In this document: positions 1 to 31,000 of the stretch, in pieces | Position numbering within the stretch: the first letter of the stretch is position 1 | Layout: each line of letters begins with the position of its first letter | NCBI RefSeq assembly: GCF_965638725.1 | Contig: NC_134959.1 | Coordinates: forward strand, 10,606,417 to 10,670,416 | Reading direction: 5' to 3' | Length of the DNA: 64,000 nucleotides | Origin: Aptenodytes patagonicus | Taxonomy: Eukaryota > Chordata > Aves > Sphenisciformes > Spheniscidae | Notes under the pieces: generated by a model | Told to the model about the DNA's origin: nothing | The model's database searches: none | The model's input: the letters and a program-made list of their open reading frames with translations, nothing else | Made by a program: the position numbers and the translations under genes

Positions 1-726
1 ATATCTCAGAACAGTCATTTCAAAGGACTTCTTCAATTGGAAACAGACACACTGAAGTATTTCATGGAAAGGCGTATCTTACATTTTTATATTAGACTCA
101 AAACTTTTTAACAATTCTGTAACTGAACCATCAGTTTAATTCTCTCATTCTGAAAATTATAAACCCACAGAGAAATTCATCGCTAAAACTGGAACAATAT
201 ATTCTAATGCTTAGAGCATACAAGCATTTAAGATTAAAAAGCTATATTTTTAGACAAGAAGTAGATTATATAACCATGTACAGCTTCCTTACATAGCCAA
301 AGAATTTAACAAGCATCTGTTTTCCAGCTCAAATGTGTGTGAAATATTAGGTGGATTTTTTTCCAGGGTACATACTGAAAACATTAAGAAGGCAAGATTT
401 GACTGTTAGAGATTTAAGTGTTTTTTTCCAAAGTACAAAGACATAACCAAGTTAAAAGGTTACCTTTAATCACTATAAAGGTTTTAGATTTAAGCACTAG
501 TCATAAGCCACAGTACTCTTAATAGCATCTATTCAAAGCATGAGTATTTAAACAAAATTAAAGAATTAGTACATTAACTGTAATATAACTTACAATACAA
601 AACACTTTACATGTAGACTAATAGTACACCTTGGAGTTAAAAAAACCTAAACCCTAAAACAATAAAAACCACACAAAATTCTTGCTCAAGCAAACGCAGG
701 TCTAAACAAAAACTGTGGCTTTTTTT
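1..726. other. AT-rich region, probable 3' UTR of the unidentified exons
   Basis: No coding frame or conserved motif was seen on either strand. If exon B is real, this is its 3' UTR; candidate ATTAAA signals are noted there. Confidence 0.35.
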
Positions 727-879
727 TTACGCTAGATGAACTGGATCCTTAAGCCTCCAAAATAATACCAAGCAGCTGTCTCCTGCAACTACCTCATACT
801 GGACAGGAAAAACATTGCCAAGCTCTTCAATGCTATGTAGGTTTACATACTCCCCTCTACGACCTTCATAGGTAAGCAC
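727..879 (-). CDS. Unidentified terminal coding exon B
   Basis: After acceptor TTCTCCTTTGAAAG the minus strand codes 50 residues, VLTYEGRRGEYVNLHSIEEL, GNVFPVQYEVVAGDSCLVLF and WRLKDPVHLA, then TAA at 729-727. It joins exon A in phase 0, and an in-frame TGA immediately upstream of the acceptor argues that it begins there. ATTAAA signals on the minus strand at 465-470 and 135-140 could end the transcript. Family unknown to me; the hydrophobic/charged pattern resembles a beta-rich domain end, which is only an impression. Confidence 0.55.
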   Translation of the reverse strand: MLTYEGRRGEYVNLHSIEELGNVFPVQYEVVAGDSCLVLFWRLKDPVHLA

Positions 880-1766
880 CTTTCAAAGGAGAAGAAATAC
901 AAGGAGCTGTTTTTAAGAAAATAAAAATTTCCCCTCCGTTATAAATTAAATTGATACTTCCTTTCAGTTTTCCTACAAAAATATTGTCAAGGATGGTAAT
1001 GGCCTTAGTCAATTAGATGTGTTCCATACAATTACATGTATTCTCCTTTCTAGATTAGAGCGAGAGCAGGGAACTCTAGTTCTTTATCTATTGCACAGGA
1101 ATAGAAGGGTGAAGGCAAATCTTAGAATTTGCAAGAATCTTCTTGTGAATATAAATGAAATAACTTTTTAAGTCTAGAAGTCCATGTAAAGAAAAATAAT
1201 CCACCGCAGAAACCACCAATTGAAGTTCTTTAAAATATCATGGTCTACACATAAGAAAGACAGTCCAGAAACATGAAGGCAAATAAGATGGGTGAGGAAT
1301 TACACAGCATGAAAAATGGACATGATATTGCAGCATCTGCCCAGATGAGAGAGTTCTCTCAAATAAGAGTTAACATAGCAGAAACCAATCAATCAATTAG
1401 GCTGACCAGTATGTTGAGATCCACAATGTCTCCCTCATCCTGTGACAAAATCTCAAAATTCCAACCACAGGATATTCATAGCTGTGGGAGAAATGGATGG
1501 TCTCTTCAAAGCTAAATATTTTTAGTGTCAACCTTCTGAAAACTTAGGGCTCTTTAAACAGTTTAGATTAGACATTTAAAAAGCCTACAAAGACCATTTT
1601 AGCACATTTACTTGCACAGAGGATGCTGCCATAAATAAGACTTTCTCCAAGATACTCTCCTCAACTCTTCCACAAAAGAGCAAGTAATCTTTTCTGTTAC
1701 CACCAGCACCAGCTACCTTATAAACTCAACAAGAGCTTTTCAGATACCATTGTGATGAGTCCTTAC

Positions 1767-1927
1767 CTTCTCAGGAAAGTTTAATCTTATATTGAATATA
1801 AGATGCGAGCACATCAGCTGACGAGGAATAGGCATATCATCTTGTGAGTGAAAGCCAATTGTTCTGTTCCAAAAGTCAGGGAATGTGAGCTGCCAACTTG
1901 ATGCAGCCAAGAAAAGCCAACTGCGAT
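1767..1927 (-). CDS. Unidentified coding exon A upstream of exon B
   Basis: On the minus strand an open frame reads RSWLFLAASSWQLTFPDFWN, RTIGFHSQDDMPIPRQLMCS and HLIFNIRLNFPEK, ending at a strong donor GAG AAG|GTAAGG. The 5' boundary is uncertain: acceptor CTCAAG gives a start at 1927 after a T/C-rich tract, while ATCAAG gives 1896. An in-frame TGA lies just beyond. The composition is protein-like and splice sites flank it, but I do not recognise the protein. It is not part of known DYNC1LI2. It could be the penultimate exon of another gene or an alternative 3' end. Confidence 0.55.
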
Positions 1928-2039
1928 CTTGAGATCACTCAGAAGTACTTCCACAAAAGAAAGAGAACTGCTGTACCAGGCACTACAATGAGATATATCT
2001 GGAGTGCTGCATACAATTCTAATCACTCATGTTCAAGAA

Positions 2040-3480
2040 AAGATAAGCCAATGATGGGAACTAAGGAAGAAGAAACTTGTAGGGAAGACAGAGCTCAATC
2101 TCCAACAGAAGAACTTGTCTAATTTAGTCTAACAAAACAAGAAAGTTAAGAAAGGATGTATGACTACTGTCTCAAGATGTTTCAGGAGAGAAAGAATCTA
2201 TTTAAATTAGAAGTTAATGCTGACACAAGGCAGGGGGGGAAGGTACACATAGTCATATTATCTTTGAAAACTCCTGAAAGGCACATGATGTTCTAGAAGA
2301 CTGAAAGAGGAAAGAGTAAAGCCCATTACAGACTAGTTAGTTTACTCTAGTATTTTTTCCAGAAATTGCAATTATGTTTTAGATGCTTACAAGCAGCCTA
2401 CCAGCACAACAATCAACACGGATCTGTTACCAACAAGTTGTGTCAAGCCAACCAAATTTCTTTCTATGATAGGATAACAGGTCCTGTGGAGAAGGGAGAA
2501 GTGGTCGATATCACATCTCACATAACCTTCATATAAACAAACTAGAAAAAAAAAGTCTTGATATTTCAGAAAAATGAATGTATTTGATAAAATTACCCAT
2601 TAGTTATCCATAGTACTACTCACTATTTTTATTCAGCAATCTACCCTGTCCAGCTGTTGAAGATATCAGATATGTAGGCAAGCATGCCTGAAGGGACCAC
2701 AAAGGATTTTGAAAGACAGGATTGGAGGTAAAAAGTTATTTATATAAATTATCAAAGTGGTGCATAATAATAGAATGGAAAACAATGATAAAGCAAACGT
2801 ACGACTTTTGGAAACACTAAGGTAATTTGATACACACTAGAAAACCTCCTACCAGGAGGCAGAAATTGTATTAAACTGGCTGTACTGTTGTAAGAAATCC
2901 TGATTAATATCATACAGCTGAAAAAAACTTAGCATCATGCTGAGACATCCAAACAGAAGCACAATACATAACGCAGATTAAGTAACCCCTAACTTAGGGC
3001 AGACAAAGCCTTGTCTGAAGTACTGCATTTGTTTCTGAGCACCAAAAGAAACAGGTCATCTGAGTAGACAGTCCAAAGTAGAACAGTAAGAATTATCAGA
3101 GCCATAAAAAACACGTGCTGTGACGAAAGGCCAACAGAAGTCTATTTTTGTAGTCCAGACAAAAGTCACAGGCAAAAGGGTAATAGCTTTCAAATATGCA
3201 AAAGATTGCTGCAAAGACAAAGGGGCTACACTGATCTCTGTCTCCACTCGAACAAGACAAATAGGATTGGGATTAAGAAATACTGACCGTACAAGAGAAA
3301 AAATAACTAAGAAATTAAGTACTGGAATAGGCTTCCTGGAGAGATATTACATCTTTTATTTCAGAGTTTGTTTGCTTTTTAATCACTAGCCAGGAACTCC
3401 CTAACTGATTCTGCTTTAACTAAAGAGCATGGATGAAATAATCCCTAAAAATTATTTCTAGTCCTATTTCTATGAAAACA
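2040..3480 (+). mobile_element. Old, decayed CR1-type LINE, plus orientation
   Basis: Translation of the plus strand from 2414 gives QHGSVTNKLCQANQISFYDR then ITGPVEKGEVVDI, which matches the conserved reverse-transcriptase segment of CR1 elements. Further right, about 3320-3480, the sequence resembles a CR1 3' end and finishes with ATTTCTATG, the CR1 tail octamer. The frame is broken repeatedly, so it is a dead copy. Edges are approximate. Confidence 0.7.
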
Positions 3481-4815
3481 GTTAATTTGACATTGTGGTC
3501 AGTAATAGCATGATGCTGCACTTGATGAAGCAGGGGGCACCTTTCGGTGATAACTGAAGAGGGCATTCTGGATTAAGAAAGAATTAATTAAATATTCTTA
3601 TAATGTAGGTACAGTAATATGTAAATAATACATAACAAATAATTCTTTTATTATCTTTATAATAAATAAATTTAATAAAGATAAATTACAGAATTTATCA
3701 TGCTAAAAAAAAAAAAAACAAACCCAAAAAAACCTGACTTGCCATAAGTCAAATTCTAGCCGTTTTTGAGCTTTAAGAGCATGGAATGTCATATAAAAAC
3801 CTTCCCAATTAAAAAAAAATCCTTACTTCCCCTCTCCAGGAATAGTTTCAGTTCAAATACCCACACTGCAACAACTACTCTGGTTCTCTTACTGGCAATA
3901 TCGTCACTGTGGCTGGCATCAAATATTTTTCATTTCCAGTTCAGAATGTCTGGGCCTTACACACTCCTCTAAGCATCAGAAACCGTGGGTTAATCGCCAT
4001 TAAATTTTACATAATTTCACAAGTCTGGCATCAGAAGTAGAATATCTATCAATAATTTAGTAGTGAAATAATTCTGGAAGGAAAGCTCCTGAACATAAGT
4101 GTAATGGGAACACCAATATCAAAAAGAAACAGTTAAATAATCGAAGTAGTAAATTTCTACTAACGGGTGGAACAACCATGTGTTTTACAACGCTGAGTTT
4201 TGTATAGGTAACAAGTATTCTGATGGGTTTCCTTTACTGTCACCTAAACTAGTGCAATTACTTACCAGCAAATCTCTCATACAATGCAGTCATAGGCACA
4301 TACACAGAACAAATCCACTTGATCAGTGTTACCAGTTGTGTTGGATCACAATAAAATACTAAATTAATGAGAGAGTAACTTCAAGCTGTCATAAGAAGTA
4401 ATTAATTTAAACTCGAACTCTGGAGAGATTTCAATAGTTTGACTGGAAACTACAGTCCAAACCCAATAAACTGCATTTCCTTCAAGCAACAGGTAAGTGT
4501 CAAGAAAGGAAGGAATTCTAAAGTAAAAAAAAGAAAATCAGCACTTTCTGAATATGATCAAGACTCAAATGTTGTTTATATCCCAGCAGCATAACTTCAC
4601 TCAAAGAATCAAGTTATAACAGACTTCACAGAAGCCCTGAAGTTGTGAGGTTGCAGTAGTTTAGTTTTTTTTTAAAGACTACACATTTTGGCACTGTCAC
4701 CTGTCAAGGTCTGTCACTTTACTGACCAGTTTAAAAGATACACACAGTTAGACCAATGTGGGCCAAATAAAATACTAAAAATATGCAAACCAGCCTGCAA
4801 TAACAAGTCCAATAC

Positions 4816-24976
<20,161 letters not shown>

Positions 24977-25420
24977 CTTGCCAACTGCAGCCACAAAGAG
25001 TGACCTCACCCGGGCCCGCCGAGGACCCCGCTCCTCCCTCTCCCCGGCCCGCCTGTGCGGGCACCGCGCGCCGCCGCCCCCGCCGCGGCTCGCCGCCGCC
25101 CCCTGCCCCTCACGGGCGCACCGCCGCTCCCAGCCGCGGCCGCGCCGCTTTCCAATCAGGCGGCGCCAGGGCAGCCCCGGCAGCGTTCCCCGCCCTGGGC
25201 GGTGCCTTCCGCGGCGGGTGGGGGCGTCGCCGGCAGCGCCCCCTGGTGCCGGCGAGGCGCGGCCGCCGCTACACTCCCCGCCGCCCCGCCGCTCCCTGCA
25301 GCGGGGCCGGGCCCGGCAGCGGCCCGGTAACCCCCGGTAACTTCTCGTGCAGCCACAGCCGTCCGAGAAGGTTCGCGGGCTGAGCGCGATCTGTCAGCGA
25401 GCTGCTGGCACGGCCCCTGC

Positions 25421-27986
25421 TCCTGCCCTGGCTGCAGATGCCGCGCAGCCTGGTGCACAGAGTGCTGTGCATAGCATGGAAGGGGAATGAAGTGATGTAT
25501 TTACAGGAATTATTTCCTACTGAAGCAAGCTTTCATTGCCACCCAAATTCTTACACCCCACCAATAATTTTTGTTCTAATCGAGCTACAAAGCAAGTTCA
25601 AGTCTTTCGTAAATATGCTTTCCTTCAGTGACATGTCAGTCAATTCAGCTTTTCAAAGTGCTAAAATACTGTGCTGGGTAGCTTAAGCAGCCTAATAATG
25701 ACATTAATTATTCTTATGTGATTATATTTTTATGATGCCCGTTGTGTGTGCATTTCAAAGCATTTTATGCAAAAAAATACAATTATTAAGACTGTACAGT
25801 CAATCAAAAGGGGAAAAAAAGGTTAATTGACTTGCATAAATTCACACAACAGGTTTCTGCTTGCTTCCAGTCTATGACTCTTCCCCTTCTGGATTATACA
25901 AGAATGTTTTAATGATGAGCAACTTGAACAACGTGCATTACAAGAGTAGCTGAAGCACCAGAAGAGGTTGTGGGAATTTCATCCTTGAAGGTCTTCAGAA
26001 CTTGACAAGGCACTGAGCAACTTGACTAAATTTGAAATGAGCCCTGCTCCGAGAAAGAGATGAGGTTATGGACTCTAGAGGTCCTCTCCAACGTAAATTA
26101 TACCTAAGATTAGGTAAACGGTCAGTATTGTGATATTCTGACTTTGTGTCAAGTAAAGATTTACGCCTTACATATTTTCTCCACTTGAAATATATTTAGG
26201 CCAGAATAACACAGATTACTAATTCAGTCAATAGACGCAAGAGCAGCTTGTCTAGACTAGCTTTTGAGCCCTTGGAAAAATACTCCGTAGAGTGCGCAGC
26301 AGACCAAAATCTCCCTGTTGTGCGTACCGCTCCTTGGTAGTCCTTTTGGCTCATATTCTGCAAATACCTATGCCAATATTTAACTACGCTGCTTTGAATA
26401 GCTCAATTCAAAGACATCTTTTATAGATGCTTGAATATTTTAATAATATAAAAAGCAAAGTGCAACAGCTGAAAATATTAGAAGACCTATTTATTATATC
26501 ATTGGCATCATCTTTACTGCAAGTCTTTCAGTTTTTGGTTATCTTGCTTGTTTTTAAGCATTTAAGCGACATCGTAGTGAAAACCTAGTGCTAATAAGAT
26601 AAACTTTTTCCATAATAAATTAACTATCAATTAATCATTCCTTTATCAGGATAAAAAATACAAATGAAATACTAAAGCTATCACTGAAAAATCAAGTTAC
26701 TAAGGCTTTCATTAAAGCTTTCTATAAAAATTGTGTAATTAGTAGAAATGGTGGTCCTGCTCACTTATTTGAATAATACACCAAAGAACGTCCAACCGTA
26801 AACAGAAGCCAAATTTTATCAGTACCTGCATTCTACTTAGTTGAGCACTGAAGTATTTTATGTAGGTCCAGGAACATTACCCCAGCCATTAATATCAGTC
26901 AAGAAATACTGCAGCTGACGCACACACTACATCTTCTACCCAGAAGTTCTAAGATTTCCACAAGCTTTCTATTTCAATTCACTTGCTGTGCCGATGTAAG
27001 ATTTGCCTACTATATGCAGCAGTGTTTAACCATACATTTGGTGTTTTCTGTTAGATACATTTTTCTGCACATACAGCACATTAAACACATGACAAAATAT
27101 TTCGCCTGCTTTGAACATTTCACTGATTAAGAGGAAACAAATTCAGACACAACATTAACACTTACCAGCTTCTGACATAAAATACTCATTTTAGCAATAC
27201 AGCCTTTTCTTACAAATGGTGTAAAGCAAACTATAAAAAGATTCAAACAGAAAGCCAAATCGAATGTTACATAAATCAAACGTTCAAGAAGGTTAAATTA
27301 AAAAAAAAAACCACTTAAGTTTTACTGATAAAGATTTTGTTAGCTATGTTAGCATTATTTAAAAAACCCCCGAACTTATCAAATTACATGTAATTTAAAT
27401 TTACAAAGTATAACAACTCTGTCAGTGAATGTTATCACCAAAAAACATGAGTCCAAGCCAATCTAAAGTCTCAGGGCTCGCATTGTTGTGACAATACCTC
27501 ACTGTTAATGTTGTTGTTCAACATTCTGCACCAAAATCCAAAATACTCTTGAAAGATGTTATTGATGATCTTTGTTTTTTTCTTGCCTCTATAAAATGGA
27601 GATAAGAGAAAATATCAAGACAAATGTTGACACAAAACGCTGCACAACTTTAGAAAACGTTTCAGTAGGAAAACGCTTGCTACTAAGCACTCCCACACAT
27701 ATGCCAAGCACAGCAGAAATGCTATCTACTCCATCCATAGATGGCATCTCTCCGTAAAGAGCGTACCTATTAAAAACGGTGAAAACCGCCAGAGATTTTC
27801 ACAAACCAACATCAGAAAAGAGACCGAACAGAGGAAATGTCAACTTCCCAATAAACATAGCGATTAATTTGGAGTCCTTAACCAAAATTCTTATCCTCTT
27901 TGTATCCTGTCTGGTGGCACTGGAAGGTTCAAAGGCTCTGTAATATTTTCCCAGTTCAGTTCTCTCTCTCCAAGCACAAGCCCTGA
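25421..27986. other. Intergenic region between DYNC1LI2 and TERB1
   Basis: Holds one CR1 fragment (25945-26105). The rest is AT-rich without recognisable genes. A distal TERB1 polyadenylation signal may lie at 26490-26495. Confidence 0.7.
25945..26105 (+). mobile_element. CR1 LINE 3'-end fragment, plus orientation
   Basis: The plus strand has the typical CR1 3' untranslated block: GAAGAGGTTGTGGGAATTTC, CCTTGAAGGTCTTCAGAACT, GGCACTGAGCAACTTG and GGTCCTCTCCAACG. Strongly diverged; lies between DYNC1LI2 and TERB1. Confidence 0.75.
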
Positions 27987-27992
27987 TTTAAT
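27987..27992 (-). terminator. TERB1: Candidate TERB1 polyadenylation signal ATTAAA
   Basis: It lies 24 nt past the candidate stop and is followed on the minus strand by GGGCTTGTGCTTGG, a GT-rich downstream element. A distant AATAAA at 26490-26495 is an alternative. Confidence 0.4.
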
Positions 27993-28015
27993 TACATTGG
28001 AGACCATTCTAATGC

Positions 28016-28087
28016 TTAGTGTGCACAGCATTGAACTGACACAAAGCTCAATCCCATGGGTTGCAAATTCTGACAGCCTGTCTTTTT
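28016..28087 (-). CDS. TERB1: Candidate TERB1 last coding exon
   Basis: After a 79-nt intron (donor CAA|GTAATC, acceptor ATTGACTTGCAG) the frame continues as [20 protein letters not shown] then CAH and TAA at 28018-28016. If the intron were retained, the protein would end five codons further on at VIII-stop. I prefer splicing because the acceptor is good and an ATTAAA with a GT-rich stretch follows the stop. Confidence 0.5.
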   Translation of the reverse strand, partial: KKTGCQNLQPMGLSFVSVQCCAH

Positions 28088-31000
28088 CTGCAAGTCAATT
28101 CAGGGTCAAAAGCTGAAAACTGAGCTGACAGCATATATGATTAGTAGAAAATTAAATTATGATTACTTGCAACTGTAACCTGTAGTATTTCTTGGAAAGA
28201 TCAACACTTGTCCGTCCTTTCTGAAATGGATAAGACCACAAAATTAAATTCCAGTGATTACCCATTTTTTTTACTCCACTCAAAAGACAGTTAATTTCTT
28301 CAGTCGTGAAATCTTTTCGGGTTCTTCTTCTCTTGTTTAAACTTCTTGTGTTCATGTCCAAGGAACATATTTTATTGTTCTGCAAATATTTATTTTGGTG
28401 TAATTAAAAATTATGTAAATTTACATACTATTTCACATTTGGAAGTAATGCATTATTACTGACAATACAATCTTAAGTAGTTCTAAAGAAATGATCACTT
28501 TGTCAAGATGATAACGGCTCTTCAAGACTTCTTCACTGTCACCCACTTACTGAAATACAGTATTTTTCCATGACCTTTACCTTCCATTTCTGTCATGCCT
28601 ACATAGCTTATACCTTTAGTATGTCGATTCCTTCAGGTTTCTGTTATTTCTATACTACGCAAATTTTCGTTAGTGCAGGAAAAAGCATACCTCCGTATCC
28701 ATTATTCAGAAAGGACTGTCAGCTGAAAAATGCTTAACTCATTTCAGGGATAAATCAGTATGACTGGAGTAGAATCAACAGAGAGGAATATCATTTTATA
28801 CTGGGCTCCTGTTAAAGGTAACTTAAAAAGAAATTATGCAATTCATAGTGATTTTATTTGGACATTTATTTGGACATTTATAAATATGTGAGTGTATGAT
28901 TAGGCTTTGCATAACTAACCTCATCTTTGTCAAGTGAATATATGCAATTTTCTTTTAAGCGCTGACATTGCTGGTTGCACATTTCTTTGATTCTTTGTCT
29001 CTTCGAGTTAGCGTCTTGGGTTTTTTGGAAAGCTATGAAATTGTGAACAAGGACACCTCTTAGGTACTTTAACTGAAATCTACTGTAAAACTGAACATAG
29101 TGTTGTAAAGGAACATTTCTCCTAATGAACTTGAATATGCAAATGTTGCTTTATTAGTAATACCTCATTTTCATTAGATCTTTTTCTCATCATTGACATT
29201 AACACATAAGGATTATTTATGCATTGGAAGCAACTAGCAAGTAATAGGGGTTAACTCAAACACCAATACTACTACGATTGAAGGTACAAGAACATATCTA
29301 AATTCTTAACCATTTGTCTCTAATAGCAAGCACAGGTGCTTTTCTCAATACCCTGACCTAAACGCAAAACTTGATCTTTGAGTTATGCTTATTACAGAAT
29401 TAACCTTCCAGTAATACTCACACTTTTCATACGTAGGTATCAAGTTATAGTCATCAGTCAACCTAGTATTTTTACTATGTTCGTCTCTATTTGAAGTGTC
29501 AGATTTGTTTTTTCTAATTGGAGTCAAAAGAATACCTTAAAAAAACCAAACAATAAAACATTATGCATCTTTCTTAAAAAAACCACAAAACACAGGTAAT
29601 GTTCTAGGAATTAAAATTTAAGAGAGAACCATCTTTTGAGCCATACTATCTGGTCTTGGAAGAAAGACAGGAAAATTCAGTTTACTTCCGAAAATGTTTA
29701 CTTGCTAAAGGTATTATATTAGTGTAATGGGCTCTTGAGATGAAATTGTTTGGTTGGTTGTTGTTAGGGTTTTTTTTTAATTTTAAAATACCTCCATGGC
29801 TATCATAGCCAAATTAATTAATTTCTGAATCTGAAGGGGAGGAAAAATTAAAAAATAATAATTAAAAAAAAAAATCAATCTACTAGCTTTTACCAGAAAT
29901 AAATTAAATAACAATGTAAACAAGTTTTTGGAAATAGGAGACTAAAAATACATTCCCAATGGGTGAGCTGATTTTTGAAAAGAGAATGGTTTTTAAAATA
30001 GTATTAGTGTTTTAGAATTTAAGTACGGATTTAGAGACCTGCTTCAGCCTACTTTAAAATTTCTGGTCATCAATCATAAGAAACTGTATTGGTTACTAGT
30101 TGATGAATGTAGTGATGTATGACTGTAGTTGGAGCTCTGCAGGATGTACCCACAAACACCACATTCTGAAGAAAATTCCTTGTGAATTATGTAAAAAAAA
30201 ATATATATGCAAAGGAAAAAATTATAACCATTAACTTTTTTGCTACATTACAGAATAAACTACTGTAAAAGATACATACTCTGCTATTTACAAATGGACA
30301 GTTGTTGTGTATTATAAAGAATACCAGTTTTTATGGGCAACGGATGGTCCTGTAAAGGTAGGGTTCCTAAACTGCACTGCAGAAACTGATGGAACTTATA
30401 TTCACTTTTCCATCTCTACCTTGTTAATAAGATCTTATTCAACACCTCATAATACAGGACAGGTAAATAGATCTTCTGTACTTAATTTTCTGATCGGTTG
30501 TTTTCAGTTTACTTGCTCTAGTATTGTTGTATACGTTAAGGTTTACCCTTTTAGCGATTTAGCACACAGAGACCCAAGTCCTTAGCAGAGCTCCAAGCAG
30601 AAACAGAAACAGGTGTATAGGATAACATGGCTATAAATGTACAATGGAGTGATGCTGAATCCAGGAACAGGCAACTGTACTGTGTTCTGATCCTGACTAT
30701 ACCTCTCAATTTTAAAAATTAATGCCACAAAACTGAAAAATAGCAGATGGCATGGAAGTAACCCTGACAGGATTCAAAGCAGTATCTACAAAGCAAGTGC
30801 CAGATAACTTCGTTGTGAACTAGTGTGCATAACACAATTATTACAGAATATACATTTTCTGGCCTATTAATATACAGATTTTTCACAGAATCCACAGGAA
30901 AAAAAAAAACCAAAACATAATTCCCTATCCACAGCCTCCCATGGTAAAGCCCTGCAAAATAATTACTTAAGACAGCAAGGGCTTTTTGCATTGATTTCCG

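Noticed and set aside
640..665. Telomere-like CCTAAACCCTAAAAC
   Set aside because: Less than two imperfect units; not a telomeric array.
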